Part shown: one piece after another, positions 35,570 through 43,849 of the stretch
Layout of the letters: each line of letters opens with the position of its first letter
Position numbering within the stretch: the first letter of the stretch is position 1
Assembly (NCBI GenBank): GCA_041395745.1
Contig: JAWKZV010000001.1
Coordinates: 558,001-622,000 of the forward strand
Length of the DNA stretch: 64,000 nucleotides
Direction of reading: 5' to 3'
DNA from: Porticoccus sp041395745
Lineage (GTDB): Bacteria; Pseudomonadota; Gammaproteobacteria; Pseudomonadales; Porticoccaceae
The notes under the pieces: generated by a model
Told to the model about the DNA's origin: nothing
Seen by the model: only the letters and a program-made list of their open reading frames with translations
Databases searched by the model: none
Translations under genes and position numbers: made by a program

Positions 35570-36319
35570 ATGAATAGTGAGTCCCTGAGCGTTTTTATCC
35601 TGTTTGGCCTGGTGCTGTTACTGGGCCTTGTCTACACGCTGAGGGGGTTGCTGACCGGGTCTTTTCGACAGTATGAGCGGGTGGATCGGCAGGGCGGCAG
35701 CGTCCTGTTGGGCAAGGCAGTGATGAACTTCGCTGTCTGGGGCATGGAGCCTCTGGCCAAGGGGCTGAACAAGCTCTTCATCACTCCCAACCAGGTAACC
35801 CTGAGTTCCATCGTTTTCGGCCTGATTGCTGCCGCCTTCATTGCCACCGGCCACTTCGGCTACGCCTTCTGTGCGGCGATTGTGTCGGGTATGACCGACA
35901 TGTTGGACGGTATGCTGGCCCGACTCACCGGAAAAAGCGACGCATCCGGGGTGGTACTGGATTCCACGGTGGACCGCTATGTGGACTTTTTCCTGCTGGC
36001 CGGTTGCGCCCTCTACTTCCGGCACAATGTGGCGGATCTGTCAGCAGCGCTACTGGCCATTCACGGTTCCTTCATGATCAGCTACACCACTGCAAAAGCG
36101 GAAGCGATGTCAGTTGCAGTCCCCAGAGGTGCCATGAAGCGCACCGAACGTCACGTATACCTGCTGTTGGCGCTGGTGGCCAGTACCTTCATTCCAGAGT
36201 TGTGGGGATTGGCGCAATCTCCGCTGTGGTTGGTGGTCTGGTTATTGGCGATCCTGACCAACTGGTCTGCGGCGATGCGTTTCCGCGCTTTGTTTCTGTC
36301 CGCCCGGAGTGCCGGCTGA
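35570..36319 (+). CDS. CDP-alcohol phosphatidyltransferase (candidate phosphatidylinositol(-phosphate) synthase)
   Basis: 249 residues. An N-terminal helix (5-27) and a linker precede the core of about six helices. The catalytic motif DG-x2-AR-x8-G-x3-D-x3-D is complete (LDGMLARLTGKSDASGVVLD and STVDRYVDF), the site where a metal activates the alcohol to attack CDP-diacylglycerol. The family makes phosphatidylglycerol phosphate, phosphatidylserine or phosphatidylinositol phosphate. Because the same operon encodes an inositol-3-phosphate synthase, phosphatidylinositol phosphate synthesis is the best guess. The housekeeping pgsA and pssA are not expected in this position. It overlaps the GtrA gene by one base. 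Confidence 0.88.
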   Translation: MNSESLSVFILFGLVLLLGLVYTLRGLLTGSFRQYERVDRQGGSVLLGKAVMNFAVWGMEPLAKGLNKLFITPNQVTLSSIVFGLIAAAFIATGHFGYAFCAAIVSGMTDMLDGMLARLTGKSDASGVVLDSTVDRYVDFFLLAGCALYFRHNVADLSAALLAIHGSFMISYTTAKAEAMSVAVPRGAMKRTERHVYLLLALVASTFIPELWGLAQSPLWLVVWLLAILTNWSAAMRFRALFLSARSAG

Positions 36320-36708
36320 TGTTCTTTCGCGCCCAGACATCGGCTATGCTGGCGACAGCCGTCGACTTTCTGGTGATGGTGCTTTGCTATCAGGTTCTCG
36401 GCTTGCCCCTCGGGCTTGCAGTAGGCTTTGGCCCGGTGGTTGGCGGCCTCGTCAATTTTTTCCTGAACCGCCACTGGAGTTTCCGGGTCTCCCATCAGGG
36501 TCTGGCCCGGCAGCTGATCAGTTACATGTCCGTGTGTCTGCTTTCGGCACTAGCCAACGCGGTAGGGGTATTGTTGTTTGTTGAACACACGGCATTGGCC
36601 TACCTGCCCGCCAGGGTGGTGGTTGCCATTCTCGTGGCGATATTGATCAATTACCCCCTGCACCGTTATGTGGTGTTCGCGGTGAAAGGTTCATATGTGG
36701 AGGACTAG
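36319..36708 (+). CDS. GtrA family membrane protein
   Basis: 129 residues from the ATG at 36319, which overlaps the upstream stop (TGATG); the longer frame from 36004 lies inside the previous gene and is not real. Four membrane helices: MLATAVDFLVMVLCYQVLGL, LAVGFGPVVGGLVNFFLNRHWSF, QLISYMSVCLLSALANAVGVLLF and RVVVAILVAILINYPLHRYVVF. The NFFLNRHWSF and INYPLHRYxVF motifs are those of GtrA/DPMS. GtrA members move or handle polyprenyl-linked sugars across membranes. Here it could flip an inositol-containing or glycosylated lipid. Confidence 0.87.
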   Translation: MFFRAQTSAMLATAVDFLVMVLCYQVLGLPLGLAVGFGPVVGGLVNFFLNRHWSFRVSHQGLARQLISYMSVCLLSALANAVGVLLFVEHTALAYLPARVVVAILVAILINYPLHRYVVFAVKGSYVED

Positions 36709-36763
36709 CGGTTTCAGGGCTTGCCGGTCTTGTGGTCGTTGTTTGTAACGTTGAGGAGTTGCA

Positions 36764-37858
36764 GTGGAAAGAAAGAAAATCAGAATAGCTGTAGTGGGTG
36801 TAGGTAACTGCGCCAGTTCCCTGATTCAGGGCATTCATTACTACCGCACCAAGGGCGCGGAAGAATGCATTGGCCTGCTTAACTACGAGATCGGCGGTTA
36901 CCGTCCCGGCGATATCGAGGTGGTGGCAGCTTTTGATATCGACAAGCGCAAGGTCGGCAAGGACGTCAACGAAGCGGTGTTTGCACTGCCCAACTGTACT
37001 GCTGTGTTCTGTGGTGATCTGCCCACCAGCGGTGTGAAAGTGTCCATGGGCAAGATTCTCGACGGTTACTCCGAGCACATGGCCAACTTCGACGATGACC
37101 GCACCTTCCTGCTGTCTTCGGAAGCAGAGCCCAGCCAGGCCGAGGTGGTGGACCAGCTGAAAAAGGCCGGCGTGGACGTACTGATGAATTACCTGCCGGT
37201 GGGCTCACAGAAGGCCACCGAGTTTTATGCCGAGTGCGCCCTTGAAGCCGGCTGCGCCTTCGTCAACAACATTCCGGTGTTTATCGCCAGCAACCCCGAA
37301 TGGGCGCAGCGCTTTGCGGCCCGCAATATTCCCATCATCGGCGACGACATCAAGGCCCAGCTGGGTGCAACCATTGTGCACCGCACTTTGGGCAACCTGT
37401 TCAAGAAGCGCGGTGTAAAGCTGGAGCGCACCTACCAGCTCAATACCGGTGGCAACACCGACTTCCTCAACATGCTCAACCGTGAGCGCCTGTCGTCGAA
37501 GAAGAAATCCAAGACCGAGGCAGTTCAGGCGGCCATCCCTCAGCGCCTGGAAGACGTGAATATCCACGTTGGCCCGAGTGACTACGTGCCCTGGCAGAAT
37601 GACAACAAGGTCTGCTTTATCCGCATGGAGGGCAAACTGTTCGGGGACGTGGCAATGAACCTGGAGCTGCGCCTGTCCGTGGAAGACTCTCCCAACTCGG
37701 CCGGTGTGGCCATCGATACCATCCGCTGCGCCAAAGTGGCTCTGGATCGGGAGATGGGCGGGATTATCGAGATCCCCTCGGCATTTTTCTGCAAGCACCC
37801 ACCGCGTCAGATTCCGGACGATGAGTCCTATGCCATTCTGATGGATGAGTGGGTATAA
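36764..37858 (+). CDS. ino1: Inositol-3-phosphate (myo-inositol-1-phosphate) synthase
   Basis: 364 residues; GTG start with GAGGAG six bases upstream. It converts glucose 6-phosphate to inositol phosphate using tightly bound NAD+. Seen: RIAVVGVGNCASSLIQGIHYY (Rossmann GxGN), AFDIDKRKVGKDV, LMNYLPVGSQKATEFYAECALEAGCAFVNNIPVFIAS, IIGDDIKAQLGATIVHRTL, LNTGGNTDFLNML and DYVPWQNDNKVCFIRMEGKLFG. The catalytic lysines lie within these conserved blocks. The length and motifs fit the prokaryotic (actinobacterial and archaeal) form rather than the longer eukaryotic one. It is rare in gammaproteobacteria, so horizontal acquisition is likely. Its genes for a lipid synthase and a GtrA lie upstream. Confidence 0.93.
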   Translation: MERKKIRIAVVGVGNCASSLIQGIHYYRTKGAEECIGLLNYEIGGYRPGDIEVVAAFDIDKRKVGKDVNEAVFALPNCTAVFCGDLPTSGVKVSMGKILDGYSEHMANFDDDRTFLLSSEAEPSQAEVVDQLKKAGVDVLMNYLPVGSQKATEFYAECALEAGCAFVNNIPVFIASNPEWAQRFAARNIPIIGDDIKAQLGATIVHRTLGNLFKKRGVKLERTYQLNTGGNTDFLNMLNRERLSSKKKSKTEAVQAAIPQRLEDVNIHVGPSDYVPWQNDNKVCFIRMEGKLFGDVAMNLELRLSVEDSPNSAGVAIDTIRCAKVALDREMGGIIEIPSAFFCKHPPRQIPDDESYAILMDEWV

Positions 37859-37872
37859 AACCTATCTACCCG

Positions 37873-37897
37873 GGCCGGGACAGGAGCTGTCCCGGCC
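37873..37897. terminator. Strong hairpin after ino1, terminator-like
   Basis: GGCCGGGACAG-GAG-CTGTCCCGGCC is an 11-bp perfect stem with a three-base loop, 14 bases after the ino1 stop. No T run follows, so it may act as a weak or factor-dependent terminator or an RNA stabiliser. Confidence 0.55.
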
Positions 37898-37959
37898 TCA
37901 CTCACTTTCCGGTTTTCGGGCCGTGACAGGGAATACCCGGTCTCCATGGCAACAGGGTA

Positions 37960-37965
37960 TATAAT
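37960..37965 (+). promoter_or_regulatory. Candidate -10 box of nadK
   Basis: A consensus TATAAT lies 36 bases before the nadK ATG. The -35 position has no clear match, so activator or weak recognition is likely. Confidence 0.45.
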
Positions 37966-38001
37966 CACTGGACGTTCAGCAGAGGAAACTGACCCCGTCC
38001 C

Positions 38002-38898
38002 ATGACCGATTTTAACCGTATCGCCCTGGTGGCCAACATCGAGCTACCGGAAATCGGCGACTTCATCAATCAGTTGATCGATTTCCTGACCCGGGGTGGT
38101 TACAGCGTGCTGCTGGAAGCCAACACGGCCCGCTTTACCGGCAACACATCTCTGCCGGTGTTCGAATACAGCAAGCTGGACCCTGAGCTCGACCTGGTGA
38201 TTGTGGTGGGTGGTGACGGCAGTATGCTCAGCGCTGCACGGAGCCTGGTAAGGCACAACGTTCCGCTGCTCGGGGTCAACCGCGGTCGCCTCGGTTTCCT
38301 CACCGACATTCTGCCCCGGGAGATGGAATCCCAGGTGCTGCGTGTCCTGAAAGGGGAATACATTCTCTCTAGCCGCTTCCTGCTGGAGGTATCCATCAGC
38401 AGAGGGGGGCAGGAAATCGGTCGCGGCGATGCCCTCAACGACGTTGTCCTGCACCCGGGCAAGTCGGTGCGGATGATGGAGTTCGAGCTTTATATCGACA
38501 ACCAGTTCGTCTACAGCCAGCGCTCCGATGGACTGATTGTATCCACGCCCACGGGTTCCACGGCCTACGCCCTGTCCGGCGGTGGGCCGATCATGCACCC
38601 CAATCTGGATGCTATCGTGCTGGTGCCGATGAACCCCCACACCCTGACCAGTCGCCCAATCGTTGTGGGCGGGAACAGCGATATCGAAATTCGCGTCGGA
38701 ACCCGCAATGAACTGCACCCGCAGGTGACCTGCGACGGCCAGAACGACCTGCAATCAGAGCCCGGTGACATTATTCGCATTCACAAAAAGGCTCAGCCGA
38801 TTCAGTTGATTCACCCGGTGGGACACAACTTCTACGAAACCTGTCGCACCAAGCTTGGCTGGGGCAGCCGCCTTGGCGCCACAGAACAGGATTCCTGA
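38002..38898 (+). CDS. nadK: NAD kinase
   Basis: 298 residues, the usual length. It phosphorylates NAD+ to NADP+ with ATP. The diacylglycerol-kinase-fold motif GGDGSML is present (VVVGGDGSMLSAARSL) with the Asp that acts as general base, followed by NRGRLGFLTDI, DALNDVVLHPG, RSDGLIVSTPTGSTAYALSGGGPI and the C-terminal PMNPHTLTSRPIVV with DGQ. The whole set is intact. The following gene is a rhomboid protease 5 bases downstream, an arrangement familiar from Pseudomonas. Confidence 0.97.
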   Translation: MTDFNRIALVANIELPEIGDFINQLIDFLTRGGYSVLLEANTARFTGNTSLPVFEYSKLDPELDLVIVVGGDGSMLSAARSLVRHNVPLLGVNRGRLGFLTDILPREMESQVLRVLKGEYILSSRFLLEVSISRGGQEIGRGDALNDVVLHPGKSVRMMEFELYIDNQFVYSQRSDGLIVSTPTGSTAYALSGGGPIMHPNLDAIVLVPMNPHTLTSRPIVVGGNSDIEIRVGTRNELHPQVTCDGQNDLQSEPGDIIRIHKKAQPIQLIHPVGHNFYETCRTKLGWGSRLGATEQDS

Positions 38899-38903
38899 CG
38901 TTC

Positions 38904-39770
38904 ATGACCGAGCCACATCCCGAATGGATTCAGGTGGCGGATATCCCCGCCAGCTTTGATTTGAGCGAGTTTTACCAGCAGCTGGATGAGCGCGGTATTG
39001 CCTATCGCCTGCGCCAGCGCGGTGACATGGTGGAGCTTTGGGTTGGCACGTCTGAAGATGTGCGGGAAGTGGTGAGACTGCTGGAAGATTTCAGCATCCA
39101 CCACCCGCCACCTCCGCCTCCCGGAATGCCCCAGCTCAGTTTTCAGGAACAGGTACAGAAGATGCCGGTGGTTGTGGTGCTGTTGCTGCTCAGCATCGTC
39201 GGCACGGCCATCATCGACTGGGGTTTTCCTCTGGCACACTGGTTTACCTTCCAGGATTTTGAATTGGTTGGCGACAGCATTCGCTTCGGCACCGCCGATG
39301 AAGCCATGGCCAACGGCCAGTACTGGCGTTTAATTACTCCGATTTTCCTCCATTTTGGTATTTTTCATGTGGCCTTCAACGGGGTGTGGATGTGGGAGCT
39401 CGGGCGCAGGATAGAACCCCTGACCGGCAGTGTGCATATGCTGGTCATCGCGCTGCTGATGGCGGTTTCCTCAAACATTGGCCAATACCTGTGGAGTGGG
39501 CCATCCCTGTTTGGCGGCATGTCCGGGGTGGTTTACGGTTTGCTCGGTTATGTCTGGATTCGCAACAAAGTGGCTCCCAGAGCGATTCTGGCTTTGCCGG
39601 GGGGGTTGTTGGGGTTCATGCTTGCCTGGCTGCTGGCCGGGATGAGTGGCCTGATCGATTTGCTGATGTCCGGTAGCATAGCCAATGCTGCCCACGCCGT
39701 TGGACTGTTGTGCGGTATGTTGCTGGGGGGTTGGGCTGGCATAACCGAGTCCCGCGATGCCCGGCAGTAA
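38904..39770 (+). CDS. Rhomboid family intramembrane serine protease
   Basis: 288 residues. An N-terminal soluble domain (about 1-85, with a proline run PPPPPPG) precedes six helices. The fingerprint is HFGIFHVAFNGVWMWELGRRIE, then the catalytic serine in GGMSGVVYGLLGYVW and the catalytic histidine in NAAHAVGLLCGMLLGGWAG. It cleaves membrane-bound substrates within the lipid bilayer, GlpG-like in layout. The cytoplasmic domain may regulate access. It lies between nadK and the DUF1315 gene, as in Pseudomonas. Confidence 0.92.
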   Translation: MTEPHPEWIQVADIPASFDLSEFYQQLDERGIAYRLRQRGDMVELWVGTSEDVREVVRLLEDFSIHHPPPPPPGMPQLSFQEQVQKMPVVVVLLLLSIVGTAIIDWGFPLAHWFTFQDFELVGDSIRFGTADEAMANGQYWRLITPIFLHFGIFHVAFNGVWMWELGRRIEPLTGSVHMLVIALLMAVSSNIGQYLWSGPSLFGGMSGVVYGLLGYVWIRNKVAPRAILALPGGLLGFMLAWLLAGMSGLIDLLMSGSIANAAHAVGLLCGMLLGGWAGITESRDARQ

Positions 39771-39772
39771 TT

Positions 39773-39781
39773 GCTATAATC
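39773..39781 (+). promoter_or_regulatory. Extended -10 promoter upstream of the DUF1315-DUF2797-pepN operon
   Basis: TGCTATAAT is a consensus extended -10 (TGnTATAAT), followed by a GC-rich discriminator and then a 72-base leader before the DUF1315 gene. No -35 is needed for such promoters. Confidence 0.55.
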
Positions 39782-39852
39782 GCCGCTTTCATCGTTGCTT
39801 TTGCTTTCCCGGTAACCGGCAGACCCGGTAACCCTGTATTTCGAGGATTCCC

Positions 39853-40119
39853 ATGGACTTCCAGAAACTGATTGACTCCATCACGCCTGTCATTTACGAA
39901 AACCTGAAACGCGCAGTAGAAACCGGCAAATGGCCGGATGGCAACCCCCTCACTGCCGAGCAGCGGGAGCACAGCCTGCAGGCCATTATTGCCTATGACG
40001 CCCGCCACAAGAATGAAGAGGAGCGGGTGGGCTATATCCCCCCCAAAGTCAAAAAGGAACCCTGTGCCAGCAAGGGCCACAAACATGATGACCCGCAACC
40101 CGTGAAGTGGCAGGAATAA
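39853..40119 (+). CDS. DUF1315 family protein (YeaC-like)
   Basis: 88 residues. The pattern DFQKLIDSITPVIYENLKRAVETGKWPDGNPLTAEQREHSLQAIIAYDARH is the whole DUF1315 signature. The C-terminus is Lys- and His-rich with one cysteine (KKEPCASKGHKHDD). Function unknown. It is followed four bases on by the DUF2797 gene. Confidence 0.92.
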   Translation: MDFQKLIDSITPVIYENLKRAVETGKWPDGNPLTAEQREHSLQAIIAYDARHKNEEERVGYIPPKVKKEPCASKGHKHDDPQPVKWQE

Positions 40120-40122
40120 TTC

Positions 40123-40947
40123 ATGGCGGACTATTCCGGGCATCTCCAGAAAATGCAGGTGGAGCTGGCCGGTCCGGTACAGTATCAGCTTCCTCTCGAT
40201 GATTTCCGCCTGCCCCTCAATGAATTGCTGGGGCAGCGTATCCAGATTCACCACAGTGGTCAGATCCACTGCACCCACTGTGGCCGCCGCAGCAACAAGA
40301 GCTTTAACCAGGGGTATTGCTATCCCTGCTTTACCCGCCTGGCCCAGTGCGACAGCTGCATTGTCAGCCCGGAAAAATGCCACTATTTCGAAGGCACCTG
40401 CCGGGAGCCGGCATGGGCCGATAGTCACTGCATGGTCGACCACATTGTCTATCTGGCCAATTCCTCCGGCGTCAAGGTGGGCATCACCCGGGAAAGCCAG
40501 TTGCCGACCCGCTGGATCGACCAGGGTGCCGTACAGGCCCTGCCGATCCTGCGGGTGAAAACCCGTCAGCAGTCCGGCCTGGTAGAAGACCTGCTGCGCC
40601 AGCATGTGGCGGACAAGACCAACTGGCGCACCATGCTCAAGGGCGATATAGCCCCGGTGGACCTGCCGGCCATTCGCGATGCCCTGTTTGAACGCTGTGA
40701 CGGAGCGCTCACCGAACTGGAAGACCGTTTTGGTATACAGGCATTGCAGCGCCTGGAAGATAGCCAGGCCGTGGATATCGACTATCCGGTGCAGAGTTAC
40801 CCGGGCAAGATAGCCAGCCTGAATATGGACAAAGACCCCAGGGTTGAGGGAACCCTGCTGGGGATCAAGGGGCAGTACCTGATCCTGGACAGCGGGGTGA
40901 TTAACATTCGCAAGTACACCGCCTATCACGTGGAAGTGACGATCTGA
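40123..40947 (+). CDS. DUF2797 family protein with cysteine cluster
   Basis: 274 residues. A cysteine-rich part CTHCGRRSNKSFNQGYCYPCF plus CDSCIVSPEKCHYFEGTCREPAW looks like paired zinc ribbons. The following HIVYLANSSGVKVGITRESQLPTRWIDQGA resembles a GIY-YIG-like segment. This is the DUF2797 layout, a family of unknown function that sits just before pepN in many gammaproteobacteria. A DNA or RNA contact is possible, but is not shown by sequence alone. Confidence 0.9.
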   Translation: MADYSGHLQKMQVELAGPVQYQLPLDDFRLPLNELLGQRIQIHHSGQIHCTHCGRRSNKSFNQGYCYPCFTRLAQCDSCIVSPEKCHYFEGTCREPAWADSHCMVDHIVYLANSSGVKVGITRESQLPTRWIDQGAVQALPILRVKTRQQSGLVEDLLRQHVADKTNWRTMLKGDIAPVDLPAIRDALFERCDGALTELEDRFGIQALQRLEDSQAVDIDYPVQSYPGKIASLNMDKDPRVEGTLLGIKGQYLILDSGVINIRKYTAYHVEVTI

Positions 40948-40949
40948 CT

Positions 40950-43589
40950 ATGGCCATGAGAGACGCCCAGCCGGGCAATATTTATCTGAAGGATTACGAG
41001 GTCCCGAGGTTTCTGATCGACCGGACAGAGCTGCGGGTGGAGATTGGTGCCAATGATGCCACCGTATTGGCGAATCTGGAGATGCGCCGCAATCCGGCCA
41101 GCAAATACCAGGGACACAGCCTGGTGTTACATGGTGAGCGCATGGCGTTGCAGCAACTGGCCATCGATGGCCGGGTGCTGTCCGCTGGTGAGTACGTTGT
41201 CAGTGACGGCGAGCTGTTGATTCACCGGGTGCCGGACAAATTCATCCTGACCTCGGAAGTACTCATCAAGCCCAGGGAAAACACCTCACTGGAGGGGCTG
41301 TTCAAGTCCCGCACCATGTACTGCACCCAGTGCGAGGCGGAAGGCTTCCGCAAAATCACCTATTACCTGGACCGCCCTGACGTGATGTCAGAGTTCACCA
41401 CCACGGTGGTGGCGGACAAGGCCGAATGCCCGGTACTGCTGGCCAACGGCAACTTGCAGGACTGGGGGGATTATCCCGACGGACGCCACTGGGCTACCTG
41501 GCACGACCCCTTCCTGAAACCCGCCTACCTGTTTGCCCTGGTGGCGGGCAATCTGTCGCTGGTCGAGGACAGCTTTACCACCTGCAGCGGCCGCGAAGTC
41601 GCGCTGAAGTTGTATGTGGAGGAAAAGGACGTCGACAAGTGCGGCCATGCCATGACCTCCCTGAAAAATGCCATGGCCTGGGACGAGGAGGTCTACGGTC
41701 GTGAGTACGACCTGGACCTGTACATGATCGTGGCGGTCGATGACTTCAACATGGGGGCCATGGAGAACAAGGGCCTCAACATCTTTAATACCTCCTGCGT
41801 GTTGGCCCATCCGGCCACCACCACCGACGACGGTTTCAAGCGTGTGGAAGCAGTAGTGGCCCACGAGTATTTCCACAATTGGTCCGGCAACCGCGTTACT
41901 TGTCGCGACTGGTTCCAGTTGAGCCTGAAAGAAGGTTTCACGGTCTTCCGGGATTCCGAATTCTCGGCCGACATGGGGTCCCGCACCGTCAAGCGGGTGG
42001 AAGAGGTCAACATGCTGCGCACGGTGCAGTTTGCCGAGGATGGCGGCCCTACCGCACACCCGGTTCAGCCAGCTTCCTACATGGAAATCTCCAATTTCTA
42101 CACCGCCACCATCTACGAGAAGGGGGCGGAAGTGGTGCGGATGATCCATACGCTGCTGGGGCCGGAGTTGTTCCGCCGCGGTACTGACCTGTATTTCGAA
42201 CGCCACGATGGTCAGGCCGTGACCATTGAAGACTTCGTCGCCGCCATGGCGGATGTCAGCGAGCGGGATTTCAGCCAGTTCATGAACTGGTACCGGCAGG
42301 CGGGGACCCCGCGGTTGTCCGTGGCCAGTGAATACGATGAAGCGCAACAGCAGTTCAAACTGCATTTCAGCCAGAGTTGCCCCCAAACCCCGGAATGCCA
42401 GAACAAGCAGCCCTACCTGATCCCGGTGACTGTGGGATTGGTGACGGAGAAGGGCGACCTGGCGCTGGATGCCAAAGGCACCACCAGCCGGGTACTGGAA
42501 ATCACCGAGCCACAACAGACCGTGGTATTCGACGGTGTTGCGGAGAAACCGGTGCCCTCATTACTGCGGGGTTTTTCCGCGCCGGTGAAGCTGGACTACC
42601 CCTACAGTCTGGACGAACTGGGCTTCCTGATGGGCAACGACAGCGATGGTTTTAACCGCTGGAATGCCGGTCAACAGCTGGCCATCAAATTATTGCAGGG
42701 GCTTGCGGTGGATTACCGTGAGGGCACGCCCTTAAAGCTCGACCACCGTTTGGTGGATGCTTTTGGCCGTGTGCTGGCGGAAACCGTCAGCGATCGGGCT
42801 ATGCAGGCGTTGGTGCTGATGCTGCCCACGGAATTTCTGCTGGCGGAACTGGCTGACGTCATCGATGTGGAAGCGCTGCACCAGGTTCGCCGATTCGTGT
42901 GCCGAGAGCTGGGACGTGAACTGATGCCCCAGTGGCGCAAGGCCTATGAAGAAAACCGTGCTCCCGGCTATGAATTGTCCGGTGATGCCATGGCCCGACG
43001 TAGCCTGAAGAATCTTTCATTGCGCTACCTGTTGAACGGCGCTGCCGAGGACTCCCTGGAACTGGCTCGCAGCCAGTTCATGGACGCAGATAACATGACC
43101 GATCGGCTGTCGGCCCTGAATGGACTGGTCAACGATCCCCGCTCTGATGCGGTCGAAATTGCCGAGGAGGCCCTGGACAAGTTTTTCAATGACTGGCAGC
43201 ACGAACCGCTGGTATTGAATCAGTGGTTCCAGACCCAGGCCGCCTGTATGCGCCCCGGCGGTCTGGAACGGGTCAAACAGCTGATGGAGCATCCGGCCTT
43301 CGATTTCCACAACCCCAACAAGGTGCGTGCCCTGATCGGTGTGTTCTGCAGCAGTAACCCCATTAACTTCCATGGGGAAGATGGGGAGGGCTACCGTTTC
43401 CTGGCTGACAACGTCATCGCCCTGGACAAACTGAATCCGCAGATCGCCTCCCGTCAGCTGAACCCGCTGACCAAGTGGCGCCGCTACGACCTGGTGCGGC
43501 AAAGCCTGATGCGGGAAGAATTGGCCCGTGTGCTGGCGGAACCCGGACTGTCGCGAGACACCTACGAGATTGCCTCGAAGAGTCTGTAA
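40950..43589 (+). CDS. pepN: Aminopeptidase N
   Basis: 879 residues, the length of E. coli PepN. M1 zinc peptidase with GAMENKG (substrate N-terminus binding) and HExxH at H305-H309 (HEYFHNWSGNRVT), with the third zinc ligand E328. It removes N-terminal residues, preferring Ala and basic ones, and is the main broad aminopeptidase of the cytoplasm. The C-terminal helical repeats are complete. It is the last gene of the operon, ending before a strong intrinsic terminator. Confidence 0.97.
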   Translation: MAMRDAQPGNIYLKDYEVPRFLIDRTELRVEIGANDATVLANLEMRRNPASKYQGHSLVLHGERMALQQLAIDGRVLSAGEYVVSDGELLIHRVPDKFILTSEVLIKPRENTSLEGLFKSRTMYCTQCEAEGFRKITYYLDRPDVMSEFTTTVVADKAECPVLLANGNLQDWGDYPDGRHWATWHDPFLKPAYLFALVAGNLSLVEDSFTTCSGREVALKLYVEEKDVDKCGHAMTSLKNAMAWDEEVYGREYDLDLYMIVAVDDFNMGAMENKGLNIFNTSCVLAHPATTTDDGFKRVEAVVAHEYFHNWSGNRVTCRDWFQLSLKEGFTVFRDSEFSADMGSRTVKRVEEVNMLRTVQFAEDGGPTAHPVQPASYMEISNFYTATIYEKGAEVVRMIHTLLGPELFRRGTDLYFERHDGQAVTIEDFVAAMADVSERDFSQFMNWYRQAGTPRLSVASEYDEAQQQFKLHFSQSCPQTPECQNKQPYLIPVTVGLVTEKGDLALDAKGTTSRVLEITEPQQTVVFDGVAEKPVPSLLRGFSAPVKLDYPYSLDELGFLMGNDSDGFNRWNAGQQLAIKLLQGLAVDYREGTPLKLDHRLVDAFGRVLAETVSDRAMQALVLMLPTEFLLAELADVIDVEALHQVRRFVCRELGRELMPQWRKAYEENRAPGYELSGDAMARRSLKNLSLRYLLNGAAEDSLELARSQFMDADNMTDRLSALNGLVNDPRSDAVEIAEEALDKFFNDWQHEPLVLNQWFQTQAACMRPGGLERVKQLMEHPAFDFHNPNKVRALIGVFCSSNPINFHGEDGEGYRFLADNVIALDKLNPQIASRQLNPLTKWRRYDLVRQSLMREELARVLAEPGLSRDTYEIASKSL

Positions 43590-43600
43590 TTGTGGAAAAG

Positions 43601-43633
43601 CCGGGTTTTAGTTGATCGGTATCAACTGCCCGG
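43601..43633 (+). other. Long imperfect hairpin after pepN
   Basis: An outer stem (CCGGG, 43601-43605, with CCCGG, 43629-43633) encloses an inner stem (GTTGAT with ATCAAC) around CGGT. It lies 11 bases after the pepN stop. It might protect the mRNA 3' end or be part of the terminator region that follows. Confidence 0.4.
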
Positions 43634-43734
43634 CAACAGAGTAGCGGGATAATGGTCCCCGTTGAGACGCCGCGAGGTATTTCAACACTAGAGTGACATC
43701 TACCCTCTATCTCAAGGGTTCATCTATATTCCCA

Positions 43735-43761
43735 GGAGAGCTAACCGCTCTCCTTTTTTTT
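43735..43761 (+). terminator. Intrinsic terminator downstream of pepN
   Basis: GGAGAGC-TAACC-GCTCTCC, a perfect 7-bp stem with a five-base loop, is followed by eight T. It is about 145 bases after the pepN stop. The intervening stretch contains no gene. Confidence 0.85.
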
Positions 43762-43849
43762 GCCCGTTTTTTGTCGATGCAAAGCTGAAGGGCGGTCGCA
43801 TCGTCAGCCGCCCCGTCAGTTTTCGCTGTTAACCCGGCTCCTGGCCAGA

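Noticed and set aside
36004..36318. Long N-terminal extension of the GtrA gene
   Set aside because: It lies wholly inside the phosphatidyltransferase gene; the ATG at 36319 overlapping its stop is a standard start.
39616..40929. Minus-strand frame of 437 residues across DUF1315 and DUF2797
   Set aside because: It lies opposite three real genes and arises from their codon bias; no recognisable domain.
41388..42515. Minus-strand frame of 375 residues inside pepN
   Set aside because: Antisense shadow of a conserved peptidase gene with no family signature.
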